Assembly: GCA_963556195.1 (NCBI GenBank)
Contig: CAUVYP010000587.1
Coordinates: forward strand, 186,001-250,000
Length of the DNA stretch: 64,000 nucleotides
Direction: 5' to 3'
From: Sepiola atlantica
Taxonomy: Eukaryota; Mollusca; Cephalopoda; Sepiida; Sepiolidae
In this document: piece after piece, positions 39,101 to 51,700 of the stretch
Layout: each line of letters starts with the position of its first letter
How positions within the stretch are numbered: position 1 is the first letter of the stretch
The notes under the pieces: model-generated
Told to the model about the DNA's origin: nothing
The model's database searches: none
Seen by the model: only the letters and a program-made list of their open reading frames with translations
Made by a program: the position numbers and the translations under genes

Positions 39101-39868
39101 GAATACGCAAAACATCAACAAAATTTAGCGCGTTTTAAAGTTGATATCGCTTTTGTTTATAACTTCCACATTTATTCGAATTGTGCAACGAAACTTTGCA
39201 CAGATTAGCGGAGTCACATTTTCTACTGAAGTACCAAGTTTCAGAAGTGCAGCTCTTGTACTGCCGGAGATATGTCGATACAAACTGAATACGCAAAACA
39301 TCAACAAAATTTAGCGCGTTTTAAAGTTGATATCGCTTTTGTTTATAACTTCCACATTTATTCGAATTGTGCAACGAAACTTTGCACAGATTAGCGGAGT
39401 CACATTTTCTACTGAAGTACCAAGTTTCAGAAGTGCAGCTTTTGTACTGCCGGAGATATGTCGATACAAACTGAATACGCAAAACATCAACAAAATTTAG
39501 CGCGTTTTAAAGTTGATATCGCTTTTGTTTATAACTTCCACATTTATTCGAATTGTGCAACGAAACTTTGCACAGATTAGCGCAGTCACATTTTCTACTG
39601 AAGTACCAAGTTTCAGAAGTGCAGCTCTTGTACTGCCGGAGATATGTCGATACAAACTGAATACGCAAAACATCAACAAAATTTAGCGCGTTTTAAAGTT
39701 GATATCGCTTTTGTTTATAACTTCCACATTTATTCGAATTGTGCAACGAAACTTTGCACAGATTAGCGGAGTCACATTTTCTACTGAAGTACCAAGTTTC
39801 AGAAGTGCAGCTCTTGTACTGCCGGAGATATGTCGATACAAACTGAATACGCAAAACATCAACAAAAT
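33173..39868. repeat. Block E: mosaic block with a displaced 10-mer cassette
   Basis: This block has no single repeating HOR. It holds a-b-c trimers (33173-34288), a run of type a, the displaced 10-mer cassette (35033-36892), then a monomer at 36893 with several private changes (CCTTTTTTACTG, CCACGTTTGAG), and an a-rich stretch to 39868. A type-a monomer with a private CACACGTTCT box end sits at 37637-37822. A b-b pair is present at 38567-38938. Confidence 0.8.
35033..36892. repeat. Displaced copy of the 10-monomer cassette
   Basis: Monomer order and private variants match the cassettes at 7505, 9365, 11969, 13829 and 17177. Shared markers are CAACAAAAATTAGC before the d monomer, AACTTGGCAGACC inside it, the hybrid CTTCCACATTCTTTAG with AAGTGTCAG, and GCTTTCGTTTAT in the final h monomer. 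It lies about 16 kb right of the nearest other copy, across block D, which has none. It has own changes, such as GGAATCACA near 35120 and CTACTAAAG near 35877. Confidence 0.88.
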
Positions 39869-42800
39869 TTAGCGCGTTTTAAAGTTGATATCGCTTTTGT
39901 TTATAACTTCCACATTTATTCGAATTGTGCAACGAAACTTTGCACAGATTAGCGGAGTCACATTTTCTACTGAAGTACCAAGTTTCAGAAGTGCAGCTCT
40001 TGTACTGCCGGAGATATGTCGATACAAACTGAATACGCAAAACATCAACTAAATTTAGCGCGTTTTAAAGTTGATATCGCTTTTGTTTATAACTTCCACA
40101 TTTATTCGAATTGTGCAACGAAACTTTGCACAGATTAGCGGAGTCACATTTTCTACTGAAGTACCAAGTTTCAGAAGTGCAGCTCTTTTACTGCCGGAGA
40201 TATGTCGATACAAACTGAATACGCAAAACATCAACAAAATTTAGCGCGTTTTAAAGTTGATATCGCTTTTGTTTATAACTTCCACATTTATTCGAATTGT
40301 GCAACGAAACTTTGCACAGATTAGCGGAGTCACATGTTCTACTGAAGTACCAAGTTTCAGAAGTGCAGCTCTTGTACTGCCGGAGATATGTCGATACAAA
40401 CTGAATACGCAAAACATCAACAAAATTTAGCGCGTTTTAAAGTTGATATCGCTTTTGTTTATAACTTCCACATTTATTCGAATTGTGCAACGAAACTTTG
40501 CACAGATTAGCGGAGTCACATGTTCTACTGAAGTACCAAGTTTCAGAAGTGCAGCTCTTTTACTGCCGGAGATATGTCGATACAAACTGAATACGCAAAA
40601 CATCAACAAAATTTAGCGCGTTTTAAAGTTGATATCGCTTTTGTTTATAACTTCCACATTTATTCGAATTGTGCAACGAAACTTTGCAGACAGTCGCGGA
40701 TAGGCCTTTTCTACTGAAGTACCAAGTTTCAGAAGTGCAGCTCTTTTACTGCCGGAGATATGTCGATACAAACTGAATACGCAAAACATCAACAAAATTT
40801 AGCGCGTTTTAAAGTTGATATCGCTTTTGTTTATAACTTCCACATTTATTCGAATTGTGCAACGAAACTTTGCACAGATTAGCGGAGTCACATTTTCTAC
40901 TGAAGTACCAAGTTTCAGAAGTGCAGCTCTTGTACTGCCGGAGATATGTCGATACAAACTGAATACGCAAAACATCAACAAAATTTAGCGCGTTTTAAAG
41001 TTGATATCGCTTTTGTTTATAACTTCCACATTTATTCGAATTGTGCAACGAAACTTTGCACAGATTAGCGGAGTCACATTTTCTACTGAAGTACCAAGTT
41101 TCAGAAGTGCAGCTCTTGTACTGCCGGAGATATGTCGATACAAACTGAATACGCAAAACATCAACAACATTTAGCGCGTTTTAAAGTTGATATCGCTTTT
41201 GTTTATAACTTCCACATTTATTCGAATTGTGCAACGAAACTTTGCACAGATTAGCGGAGTCACATTTTCTACTGAAGTACCAAGTTTCAGAAGTGCAGCT
41301 CTTGTACTGCCGGAGATATGTCGATACAAACTGAATACGCAAAACATCAACAAAATTTAGCGCGTTTTAAAGTTGATATCGCTTTTGTTTATAACTTCCA
41401 CATTTATTCGAATTGTGCAACGAAACTTTGCACAGATTAGCGGAGTCACATTTTCTACTGAAGTACCAAGTTTCAGAAGTGCAGCTCTTGTACTGCCGGA
41501 GATATGTCGATACAAACTGAATACGCAAAACATCAACAAAATTTAGCGCGTTTTAAAGTTGATATCGCTTTTGTTTATAACTTCCACATTTATTCGAATT
41601 GTGCAACGAAACTTTGCACAGATTAGCGGAGTCACATTTTCTACTGAAGTACCAAGTTTCAGAAGTGCAGCTCTTGTACTGCCGGAGATATGTCGATACA
41701 AACTGAATACGCAAAACATCAACAAAATTTAGCGCGTTTTAAAATTGATATCGCTTTTGTTTATAACTTCCACATTTATTCGAATTGTGCAACGAAACTT
41801 TGCACAGATTAGCGGAGTCACATTTTCTACTGAAGTACCAAGTTTCAGAAGTGCAGCTCTTGTACTGCCGGAGATATGTCGATACAAACTGAATACGCAA
41901 AACATCAACTAAATTTAGCGCGTTTTAAAGTTGATATCGCTTTTGTTTATAACTTCCACATTTATTCGAATTGTGCAACGAAACTTTGCACAGATTAGCG
42001 GAGTCACATTTTCTACTGAAGTACCAAGTTTCAGAAGTGCAGCTCTTTTACTGCCGGAGATATGTCGATACAAACTGAATACGCAAAACATCAACAAAAT
42101 TTAGCGCGTTTTAAAGTTGATATCGCTTTTGTTTATAACTTCCACATTTATTCGAATTGTGCAACGAAACTTTGCACAGATTAGCGGAGTCACATGTTCT
42201 ACTGAAGTACCAAGTTTCAGAAGTGCAGCTCTTGTACTGCCGGAGATATGTCGATACAAACTGAATACGCAAAACATCAACAAAATTTAGCGCGTTTTAA
42301 AGTTGATATCGCTTTTGTTTATAACTTCCACATTTATTCGAATTGTGCAACGAGACTTTGCAGACAGTCGCGGATAGGCCTTTTCTACTGAAGTACCAAG
42401 TTTCAGAAGTGCAGCTCTTTTACTGCCGGAGATATGTCGATACAAACTGAATACGCAAAACATCAACAAAATTTAGCGCGTTTTAAAGTTGATATCGCTT
42501 TTGTTTATAACTTCCACATTTATTCGAATTGTGCAACGAAACTTTGCACAGATTAGCGGAGTCACATTTTCTACTGAAGTACCAAGTTTCAGAAGTGCAG
42601 CTCTTGTACTGCCGGAGATATGTCGATACAAACTGAATACGCAAAACATCAACAAAATTTAGCGCGTTTTAAAGTTGATATCGCTTTTGTTTATAACTTC
42701 CACATTTATTCGAATTGTGCAACGAAACTTTGCACAGATTAGCGGAGTCACATTTTCTACTGAAGTACCAAGTTTCAGAAGTGCAGCTCTTGTACTGCCG

Positions 42801-43216
42801 GAGATATGTCGATACAAACTGAATACGCAAAACATCAACAAAATTTAGCGCGTTTTAAAGTTGATATCGCTTTTGTTTATAACTTCCACATTTATTCGAA
42901 TTGTGCAACGAAACTTTGCACAGATTAGCGGAGTCACATTTTCTACTGAAGTACCAAGTTTCAGAAGTGCAGCTTTTGTACTGCCGGAGATATGTCGATA
43001 CAAACTGAATACGCAAAACATCAACAAAATTAAGCGCGTTTTAAAGTTGATATCGCTTTTGTTTATAACTTCCACATATATTCGAATTGTGCAACGAAAC
43101 TTTGCAGAGATAAGCGGAGTCACATGCTCTACCGAAGTACCAAGTTTCAGAAGTGCAGCTCTTTTACTGCCGGAGATATGTCGATACAAACTGAATACGC
43201 AAAACATCAACAAAAT
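39869..43216. repeat. Block F: a-rich 10-mer higher-order repeat
   Basis: A monomer ending CATCAACTAAATTT at 39869 is followed by a (TTTTACTG form), h, h-like, c and five a monomers. The pattern restarts at 41729, 1860 bp (10 monomers) later, with only one h. Type b is absent until 43031, and type c always carries the TTTTACTG ending here. A private CAACGAGAC lies in the c copy near 42349. Confidence 0.82.
43031..43216. repeat. Hybrid a/b monomer at block F-G boundary
   Basis: This unit starts as type a with the private CCACATATATTCG (also in the type-a monomer at 38195), then switches to the type-b box GAGATAAGCGG and the right-block b marker CTACCGAAG. The crossover lies between about 43087 and 43106. 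It marks the start of the d-rich part of the array. Confidence 0.8.
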
Positions 43217-46200
43217 TTAGCGCGTTTTAAAGTGGATATCGCTTTTGTTTATAACTTCCACATTTATTCGAATTGTGCAACGAAACTTTGCAGACCGTCG
43301 CGGAGACACACGTTCTACTGAAGTACCAAGTTTCAGAAGTGCAGCTCTTGTACTGCCGGAGATATGTCGATACAAACTGAATACGCAAAACATCAACTAA
43401 ATTTAGCCTGTTTTAAAGTTGATATCGCTTTTGTTTATAACTTCCACATTTATTCGAATTGTGCAACGAAACTTTGCACAGATTAGCAGAGTCACATTTT
43501 CTACTGAAGTACCAAGTTTCAGAAGTGCAGCTCTTGTACTGCCGGAGATATGTCGATACAAACTGAATACGCAAAACATCAACAAAATTTAGCGCGTTTT
43601 AAAGTTGATATCGCTTTTGTTTATAACTTCCACATTTATTCGAATTGTGCAACGAAAGTTTGCACAGATTAGCGGAGTCACATTTTCTACTGAAGTACCA
43701 AGTTTCAGAAGTGCAGCTCTTGTACTGCCGGAGATATGTCGATACAAACTGAATACGCAAACTATCAACAAAATTTAGTGCGATTTAAAGTTGATATCGC
43801 TTTTGTTTATAACTTCACCATTCTTTTGAATTGTGCAACGAAACTTTGCAGAGATAAGCGGAGTCACATGCTCTACTGAAGTACCAAGTTTCAGAAGTGC
43901 AGCTCTTTTACTGCCGGAGATATGTCGATACAAACTGAATACGCAAAACATCAACAAAATTTAGCGCGTTTTAAAGTGGATATCGCTTTTGTTTATAACT
44001 TCCACATTTATTCGAATTGTGCAACGAAACTTTGCAGACCGTCGCGGAGACACACGTTCTACTGAAGTACCAAGTTTCAGAAGTGCAGCTCTTGTACTGC
44101 CGGAGATATGTCGATACAAACTGAATACGCAAAACATCAACTAAATTTAGCGCGTTTTAAAGTTGATATCGCTTTTGTTTATAACTTCCACATTTATTCG
44201 AATTGTGCAACGAAACTTTGCACAGATTAGCGGAGTCACATTTTCTACTGAAGTACCAAGTTTCAGAAGTGCAGCTCTTTTACTGCCGGAGATATGTCGA
44301 TACAAACTGAATACGCAAAACATCAACAAAATTTAGCGCGTTTTAAAGTTGATATCGCTTTTGTTTATAACTTCCACATTTATTCGAATTGTGCAACGAA
44401 ACTTTGCACAGATTAGCGGAGTCACATGTTCTACTGAAGTACCAAGTTTCAGAAGTGCAGCTCTTGTACTGCCGGAGATATGTCGATACAAACTGAATAC
44501 GCAAAACATCAACAAAATTTAGCGCGTTTTAAAGTTGATATCGCTTTTGTTTATAACTTCCACATTTATTCGAATTGTGCAACGAAACTTTGCAGACAGT
44601 CGCGGATAGGCCTTTTCTACTGAAGTACCAAGTTTCAGAAGTGCAGCTCTTTTACTGCCGGAGATATGTCGATACAAACTGAATACGCAAAACATCAACA
44701 AAATTTAGCGCTATTTAAAGTTGATATCGCTTTTGTTTATAACTTCCACATTTATTCGAATTGTGCAACGAAACTTTGCACAGATTAGCGGAGTCACATT
44801 TTCTACTGAAGTACCAAGTTTCAGAAGTGCAGCTCTTGTACTGCCGGAGATATGTCGATACAAACTGAATACGCAAAACATCAACAAAATTTAGCGCGTT
44901 TTAAAGTGGATATCGCTTTTGTTTATAACTTCCACATTTATTCGAATTGTGCAACGAAACTTTGCACACCGTCGCGGAGACACACGTTCTACTGAAGTAC
45001 CAAGTTTCAGAAGTGCAGCTCTTGTACTGCCGGAGATATGTCGATACAAACTGAATACGCAAAACATCAACTAAATTTAGCCCGTTTTAAAGTTGATATC
45101 GCTTTTGTTTATAACTTCCACATTTATTCGAATTGTGCAACGAAACTTTGCACAGATTAGCAGAGTCACATTTTCTACTGAAGTACCAAGTTTCAGAAGT
45201 GCAGCTCTTGTACTGCCGGAGATATGTCGATACAAACTGAATACGCAAAACATCAACAAAATTTAGCGCGTTTTAAAGTTGATATCGCTTTTGTTTATAA
45301 CTTCCACATTTATTCGAATTGTGCAACGAAAGTTTGCACAGATTAGCGGAGTCACATTTTCTACTGAAGTACCAAGTTTCAGAAGTGCAGCTCTTGTACT
45401 GCCGGAGATATGTCGATACAAACTGAATACGCAAACTATCAACAAAATTTAGTGCGATTTAAAGTTGATATCGCTTTTGTTTATAACTTCACCATTCTTT
45501 TGAATTGTGCAACGAAACTTTGCAGAGATAAGCGGAGTCACATGCTCTACTGAAGTACCAAGTTTCAGAAGTGCAGCTCTTTTACTGCCGGAGATATGTC
45601 GATACAAACTGAATACGCAAAACATCAACAAAATTTAGCGCGTTTTAAAGTGGATATCGCTTTTGTTTATAACTTCCACATTTATTCGAATTGTGCAACG
45701 AAACTTTGCAGACCGTCGCGGAGACACACGTTCTACTGAAGTACCAAGTTTCAGAAGTGCAGCTCTTGTACTGCCGGAGATATGTCGATACAAACTGAAT
45801 ACGCAAAACATCAACTAAATTTAGCGCGTTTTAAAGTTGATATCGCTTTTGTTTATAACTTCCACATTTATTCGAATTGTGCAACGAAACTTTGCACAGA
45901 TTAGCGGAGTCACATTTTCTACTGAAGTACCAAGTTTCAGAAGTGCAGCTCTTTTACTGCCGGAGATATGTCGATACAAACTGAATACGCAAAACATCAA
46001 CAAAATTTAGCGCGTTTTAAAGTTGATATCGCTTTTGTTTATAACTTCCACATTTATTCGAATTGTGCAACGAAACTTTGCACAGATTAGCGGAGTCACA
46101 TGTTCTACTGAAGTACCAAGTTTCAGAAGTGCAGCTCTTGTACTGCCGGAGATATGTCGATACAAACTGAATACGCAAAACATCAACAAAATTTAGCGCG

Positions 46201-48796
46201 TTTTATAGTTGATATCGCTTTTGTTTATAACTTCCACATTTATTCGAATTGTGCAACGAAACTTTGCAGACAGTCGCGGATAGGCCTTTTCTACTGAAGT
46301 ACCAAGTTTCAGAAGTGCAGCTCTTTTACTGCCGGAGATATGTCGATACAAACTGAATACGCAAAACATCAACAAAATTTAGCGCGTTTTAAAGTTGATA
46401 TCGCTTTTGTTTATAACTTCCACATTTATTCGAATTGTGCAACGAAACTTTGCACAGATTAGCGGAGTCACATTTTCTACTGAAGTACCAAGTTTCAGAA
46501 GTGCAGCTCTTGTACTGCCGGAGATATGTCGATACAAACTGAATACGCAAAACATCAACAAAATTAAGCGCGTTTTAAAGTTGATATCGCTTTTGTTTAT
46601 AACTTCCACATTTATTCGAATTGTGCAACGAAACTTTGCACAGATTAGCGGAGTCACATTTTCTACTGAAGTACCAAGTTTCAGAAGTGCAGCTCTTGTA
46701 CTGCCGGAGATATGTCGATACAAACTGAATACGCAAAACATCAACAAAATTTAGCGCGTTTTAAAGTTGATATCGCTTTTGTTTATAACTTCCACATTTA
46801 TTCGAATTGTGCAACGAAACTTTGCACAGATTAGCGGAGTCACATTTTCTACTGAAGTACCAAGTTTCAGAAGTGCAGCTCTTGTACTGCCGGAGATATG
46901 TCGATACAAACTGAATACACAAACTATCAACAAAATTTAGTGCGATTTAAAGTTGATATCGCTTTTGTTTATAACTTAACCATTCTTTTGAATTGTGCAA
47001 CGAAACTTTGCAGAGATAAGCGGAGTCACATGCTCTACCGAAGTACCAAGTTTCAGAAGTGCAGCTCTTTTACTGCCGGAGATATGTCGATACAAACTGA
47101 ATACGCAAAACATCAACAAAATTTAGCGCGTTTTAAAGTGGATATCGCTTTTGTTTATAACTTCCACATTTATTCGAATTGTGCAACGAAACTTTGCAGA
47201 CCGTCGCGGAGACACACGTTCTACTGAAGTACCAAGTTTCAGAAGTGCAGCTCTTGTACTGCCGGAGATATGTCGATACAAACTGAATACGCAAAACATC
47301 AACTAAATTTAGCCCGTTTTAAAGTTGATATCGCTTTTGTTTATAACTTCCACATTTATTCGAATTGTGCAACGAAACTTTGCACAGATTAGCAGAGTCA
47401 CATTTTCTACTGAAGTACCAAGTTTCAGAAGTGCAGCTCTTGTACTGCCGGAGATATGTCGATACAAACTGAATACGCAAAACATCAACAAAATTTAGCG
47501 CGTTTTAAAGTTGATATCGCTTTTGTTTATAACTTCCACATTTATTCGAATTGTGCAACGAAAGTTTGCACAGATTAGCGGAGTCACATTTTCTACTGAA
47601 GTACCAAGTTTCAGAAGTGCAGCTCTTGTACTGCCGGAGATATGTCGATACAAACTGAATACGCAAACTATCAACAAAATTTAGTGCGATTTAAAGTTGA
47701 TATCGCTTTTGTTTATAACTTCACCATTCTTTTGAATTGTGCAACGAAACTTTGCAGAGATTAGCGGAGTCACATGCACTACTGAAGTACCAAGTTTCAG
47801 AAGTGCAGCTCTAGTACTGCCGGAGATATGTCGATACAAACTGAATACGCAAAACATCAACAAAATTTAGCGCGTTTTAAAGTTGATATCGCTTTTGTTT
47901 ATAACTTCCACATTTATTCGAATTGTGCAACGAAACTTTGCACAGATTAGCGGAGTCACATTTTCTACTGAAGTACCAAGTTTCAGAAGTGCAGCTCTTG
48001 TACTGCCGGAGATATGTCGATACAAACTGAATACGCAAACTATCAACAAAATTTAGTGCGATTTAAAGTTGATATCGCTTTTGTTTATAACTTCCACATT
48101 CTTTTGAATTGTGCAACGAAACTTTGCAGAGATTAGCGGAGTCACATGCACTACTGAAGTACCAAGTTTCAGAAGTGCAGCTCTTTTACTGCCGGAGATA
48201 TGTCGATACAAACTGAATACGCAAAACATCAACAAAATTTAGCGCGTTTTAAAGTGGATATCGCTTTTGTTTATAACTTCCACATTTATTCGAATTGTGC
48301 AACGAAACTTTGCAGACCGTCGCGGAGACACACGTTCTACTGAAGTACCAAGTTTCAGAAGTGCAGCTCTTGTACTGCCGGAGATATGTCGATACAAACT
48401 GAATACGCAAAACATCAACTAAATTTAGCTTGTTTTAAAGTTGATATCGCTTTTGTTTATAACTTCCACATTTATTCGAATTGTGCAACGAAACTTTGCA
48501 CAGATTAGCGGAGTCAGATTTTCTACTGAAGTACCAAGTTTCAGAAGTGCAGCTCTTTTACTGCCGGAGATATGTCGATACAAACTGAATACGCAAAACA
48601 TCAACAAAATTTAGCGCGTTTTAAAGTTGATATCGCTTTTGTTTATAACTTCCACATTTATTCGAATTGTGCAACGAAACTTTGCACAGATTAGCGGAGT
48701 CACATTTTCTACTGAAGTACCAAGTTTCAGAAGTGCAGCTCTTGTACTGCCGGAGATATGTCGATACAAACTGAATACGCAAAACATCAACAAAAT
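43217..48796. repeat. Block G: 9-mer and 12-mer repeat with d monomers
   Basis: Two adjacent marker monomers define the unit: one with GATTAGCAGAG and CCTG or CCCG at its start (43403, 45077, 47309), followed by one with CGAAAGTTTGC (43589, 45263, 47495). The spacing is 9 and then 12 monomers (1674 and 2232 bp). The core order is d, marker 1, marker 2, b, d, a, h, c. The third copy gains an a-b dimer whose two b monomers (47681, 48053) share GAGATTAGC and ATGCACT. Confidence 0.85.
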
Positions 48797-51700
48797 TTAG
48801 CGCGTTTTAAAGTTGATATCGCTTTTGTTTATAACTTCCACATTTATTCGAATTGTGCAACGAAACTTTGCACTAATTAGCGGAGTCACATTTTCTACTG
48901 AAGTACCAAGTTTCAAAAGTGCAGCTCTTTTACTGCCGGAGATATGTCGATACAAACTGAATACGCAAACTATCAACAAAATTTAGTGCGATTTAAAGTT
49001 GATATCGCTTTTGTTTATAACTTCACCATTCTTTTGAATTGTGCAACGAAACTTTGCAGAGATAAGCGGAGTCACATGCTCTACCGAAGTACCAAGTTTC
49101 AGAAGTGCAGCTCTTTTACTGCCGGAGATATGTCGATACAAACTGAATACGCAAAACATCAACAAAATTTAACGCGTTTTAAAGTGGATATCGCTTTTGT
49201 TTATAACTTCCACATTTATTCGAATTGTGCAACGAAACTTTGCAGACCGTCGCGGAGACACACGTTCTACTGAAGTACCAAGTTTCAGAAGTGCAGCTCT
49301 TGTACTGCCGGAGATATGTCGATACAAACTGAATACGCAAAACATCAACAAAATTTAGCGCGTTTTAAAGTTGATATCGCTTTTGTTTATAACTTCCACA
49401 TTTATTCGAATTGTGCAACGAAACTTTGCACAGATTAGCGGAGTCACATTTTCTACTGAAGTACCAAGTTTCAGAAGTGCAGCTCTTGTACTGCCGGAGA
49501 TATGTCGATACAAACTGAATACGCAAACTATCAACAAAATTTAGTGCGATTTAAAGTTGATATCGCTTTTGTTTATAACTTCACCATTCTTTTGAATTGT
49601 GCAACGAAACTTTGCAGAGATAAGCGGAGTCACATGCTCTACTGAAGTACCAAGTTTCAGAAGTGCAGCTCTTTTATTGCCGGAGATATGTCGATACAAA
49701 CTGAATACGCAAACTATCAACAAAATTTAGTGCGATTTAAAGTTAGTATCGCTTTTGTTTATAACTTCACCATTCTTTTGAATTGTGCAACGAAACTTTG
49801 CAGAGATAAGCGGAGTCACATGCTCTACCGAAGTACCAAGTTTAAGAAGTGCAGCTCTTTTACTGCCGGAGATATGTCGATACAAACTGAATACGCAAAA
49901 CATCAACAAAATTTAGCGCGTTTTAAAGTGGATATCGCTTTTGTTTATAACTTCCACATTTATTCGAATTGTGCAACGAAACTTTGCAGACCGTCGCGGA
50001 GACACACGTTCTACTGAAGTACCAAGTTTCAGAAGTGCAGCTCTTGTACTGCAGGAGATATGTCGATACAAACTGAATACGCAAAACATCAACTAAATTT
50101 AGCGCGTTTTAAAGTTGATATCGCTTTTGTTTATAACTTCCACATTTATTCGAATTGTGCAACGAAACTTTGCACAGATTAGCGGAGTCACATTTTCTAC
50201 TGAAGTACCAAGTTTCAGAAGTGCAGCTCTTGTACTGCCGGAGATATGTCGATACAAACTGAATACGCAAAACATCAACAAAATTTAGCGCGTTTTAAAG
50301 TTGATATCGCTTTTGTTTATAACTTCCACATTTATTCGAATTGTGCAACGAAACTTTGCACAGATTAGCGGAGTCACATTTTCTACTGAAGTACCAAGTT
50401 TCAGAAGTGCAGCTCTTGTACTGCCGGAGATATGTCGATACAAACTGAATACGCAAACTATAAACAAAATTTAGTGCGATTTAAAGTTGATATCGCTTTT
50501 GTTTATAACTTCACCATTCTTTTGAATTGTGCAACGAAACTTTGCAGAGATAAGCGGAGTCACATGCTCTACTGAAGTACCAAGTTTCAGAAGTGCAGCT
50601 CTTTTACTGCCGGAGATATGTCGATACAAACTGAATACGCAAAACATCAACAAAATTTAGCGCGTTTTAAAGTGGATATCGCTTTTGTTTATAACTTCCA
50701 CATTTATTCGAATTGTGCAACGAAACTTGGCAGACCGTCGCGGAGACACACGTTCTACTGAAGTACCAAGTTTCAGAAGTGCAGCTCTTTTACTGCCGGA
50801 GATATGTCGATACAAACTGAATACGCAAAACATCAACAAAATTTAGCGCGTTTTAAAGTTGATATCGCTTTTGTTTATAACTTCCACATTTATTCGAATT
50901 GTGCAACGAAACTTTGCACAGATTAGCGGAGTCACATTTTCTACTGAAGTACCAAGTTTCAGAAGTGCAGCTCTTGTACTGCCGGAGATATGTCGATACA
51001 AACTGAATACGCAAAACATCAACAAAATTTAGCGCGTTTTAAAGTTGATATCGCTTTTGTTTATAACTTCCACATTTATTCGAATTGTGCAACGAAACTT
51101 TGCACAGATTAGCGGAGTCACATTTTCTACTGAAGTACCAAGTTTCAGAAGTGCAGCTCTTGTACTGCCGGAGATATGTCGATACAAACTGAATACGCAA
51201 AACATCAACTAAATTTAGCGCGTTTTAAAGTTGATATCGCTTTTGTTTATAACTTCCACATTTATTCGAATTGTGCAACGAAACTTTGCACAGATTAGCG
51301 GAGTCACATTTTCTACTGAAGTACCAAGTTTCAGAAGTGCAGCTCTTTTACTGCCGGAGATATGTCGATACAAACTGAATACGCAAAACATCAACAAAAT
51401 TTAGCGCGTTTTAAAGTTGATATCGCTTTTGTTTATAACTTCCACATTTATTCGAATTGTGCAACGAAACTTTGCACAGATTAGCGGAGTCACATTTTCT
51501 ACTGAAGTACCAAGTTTCAGAAGTGCAGCTCTTGTACTGCCGGAGATATGTCGATACAAACTGAATACGCAAAACATCAACAAAATTTAGCGCGTTTTAA
51601 AGTTGATATCGCTTTTGTTTATAACTTCCACATTTATTCGAATTGTGCAACGAAACTTTGCACTAATTAGCGGAGTCACATTTTCTACTGAAGTACCAAG

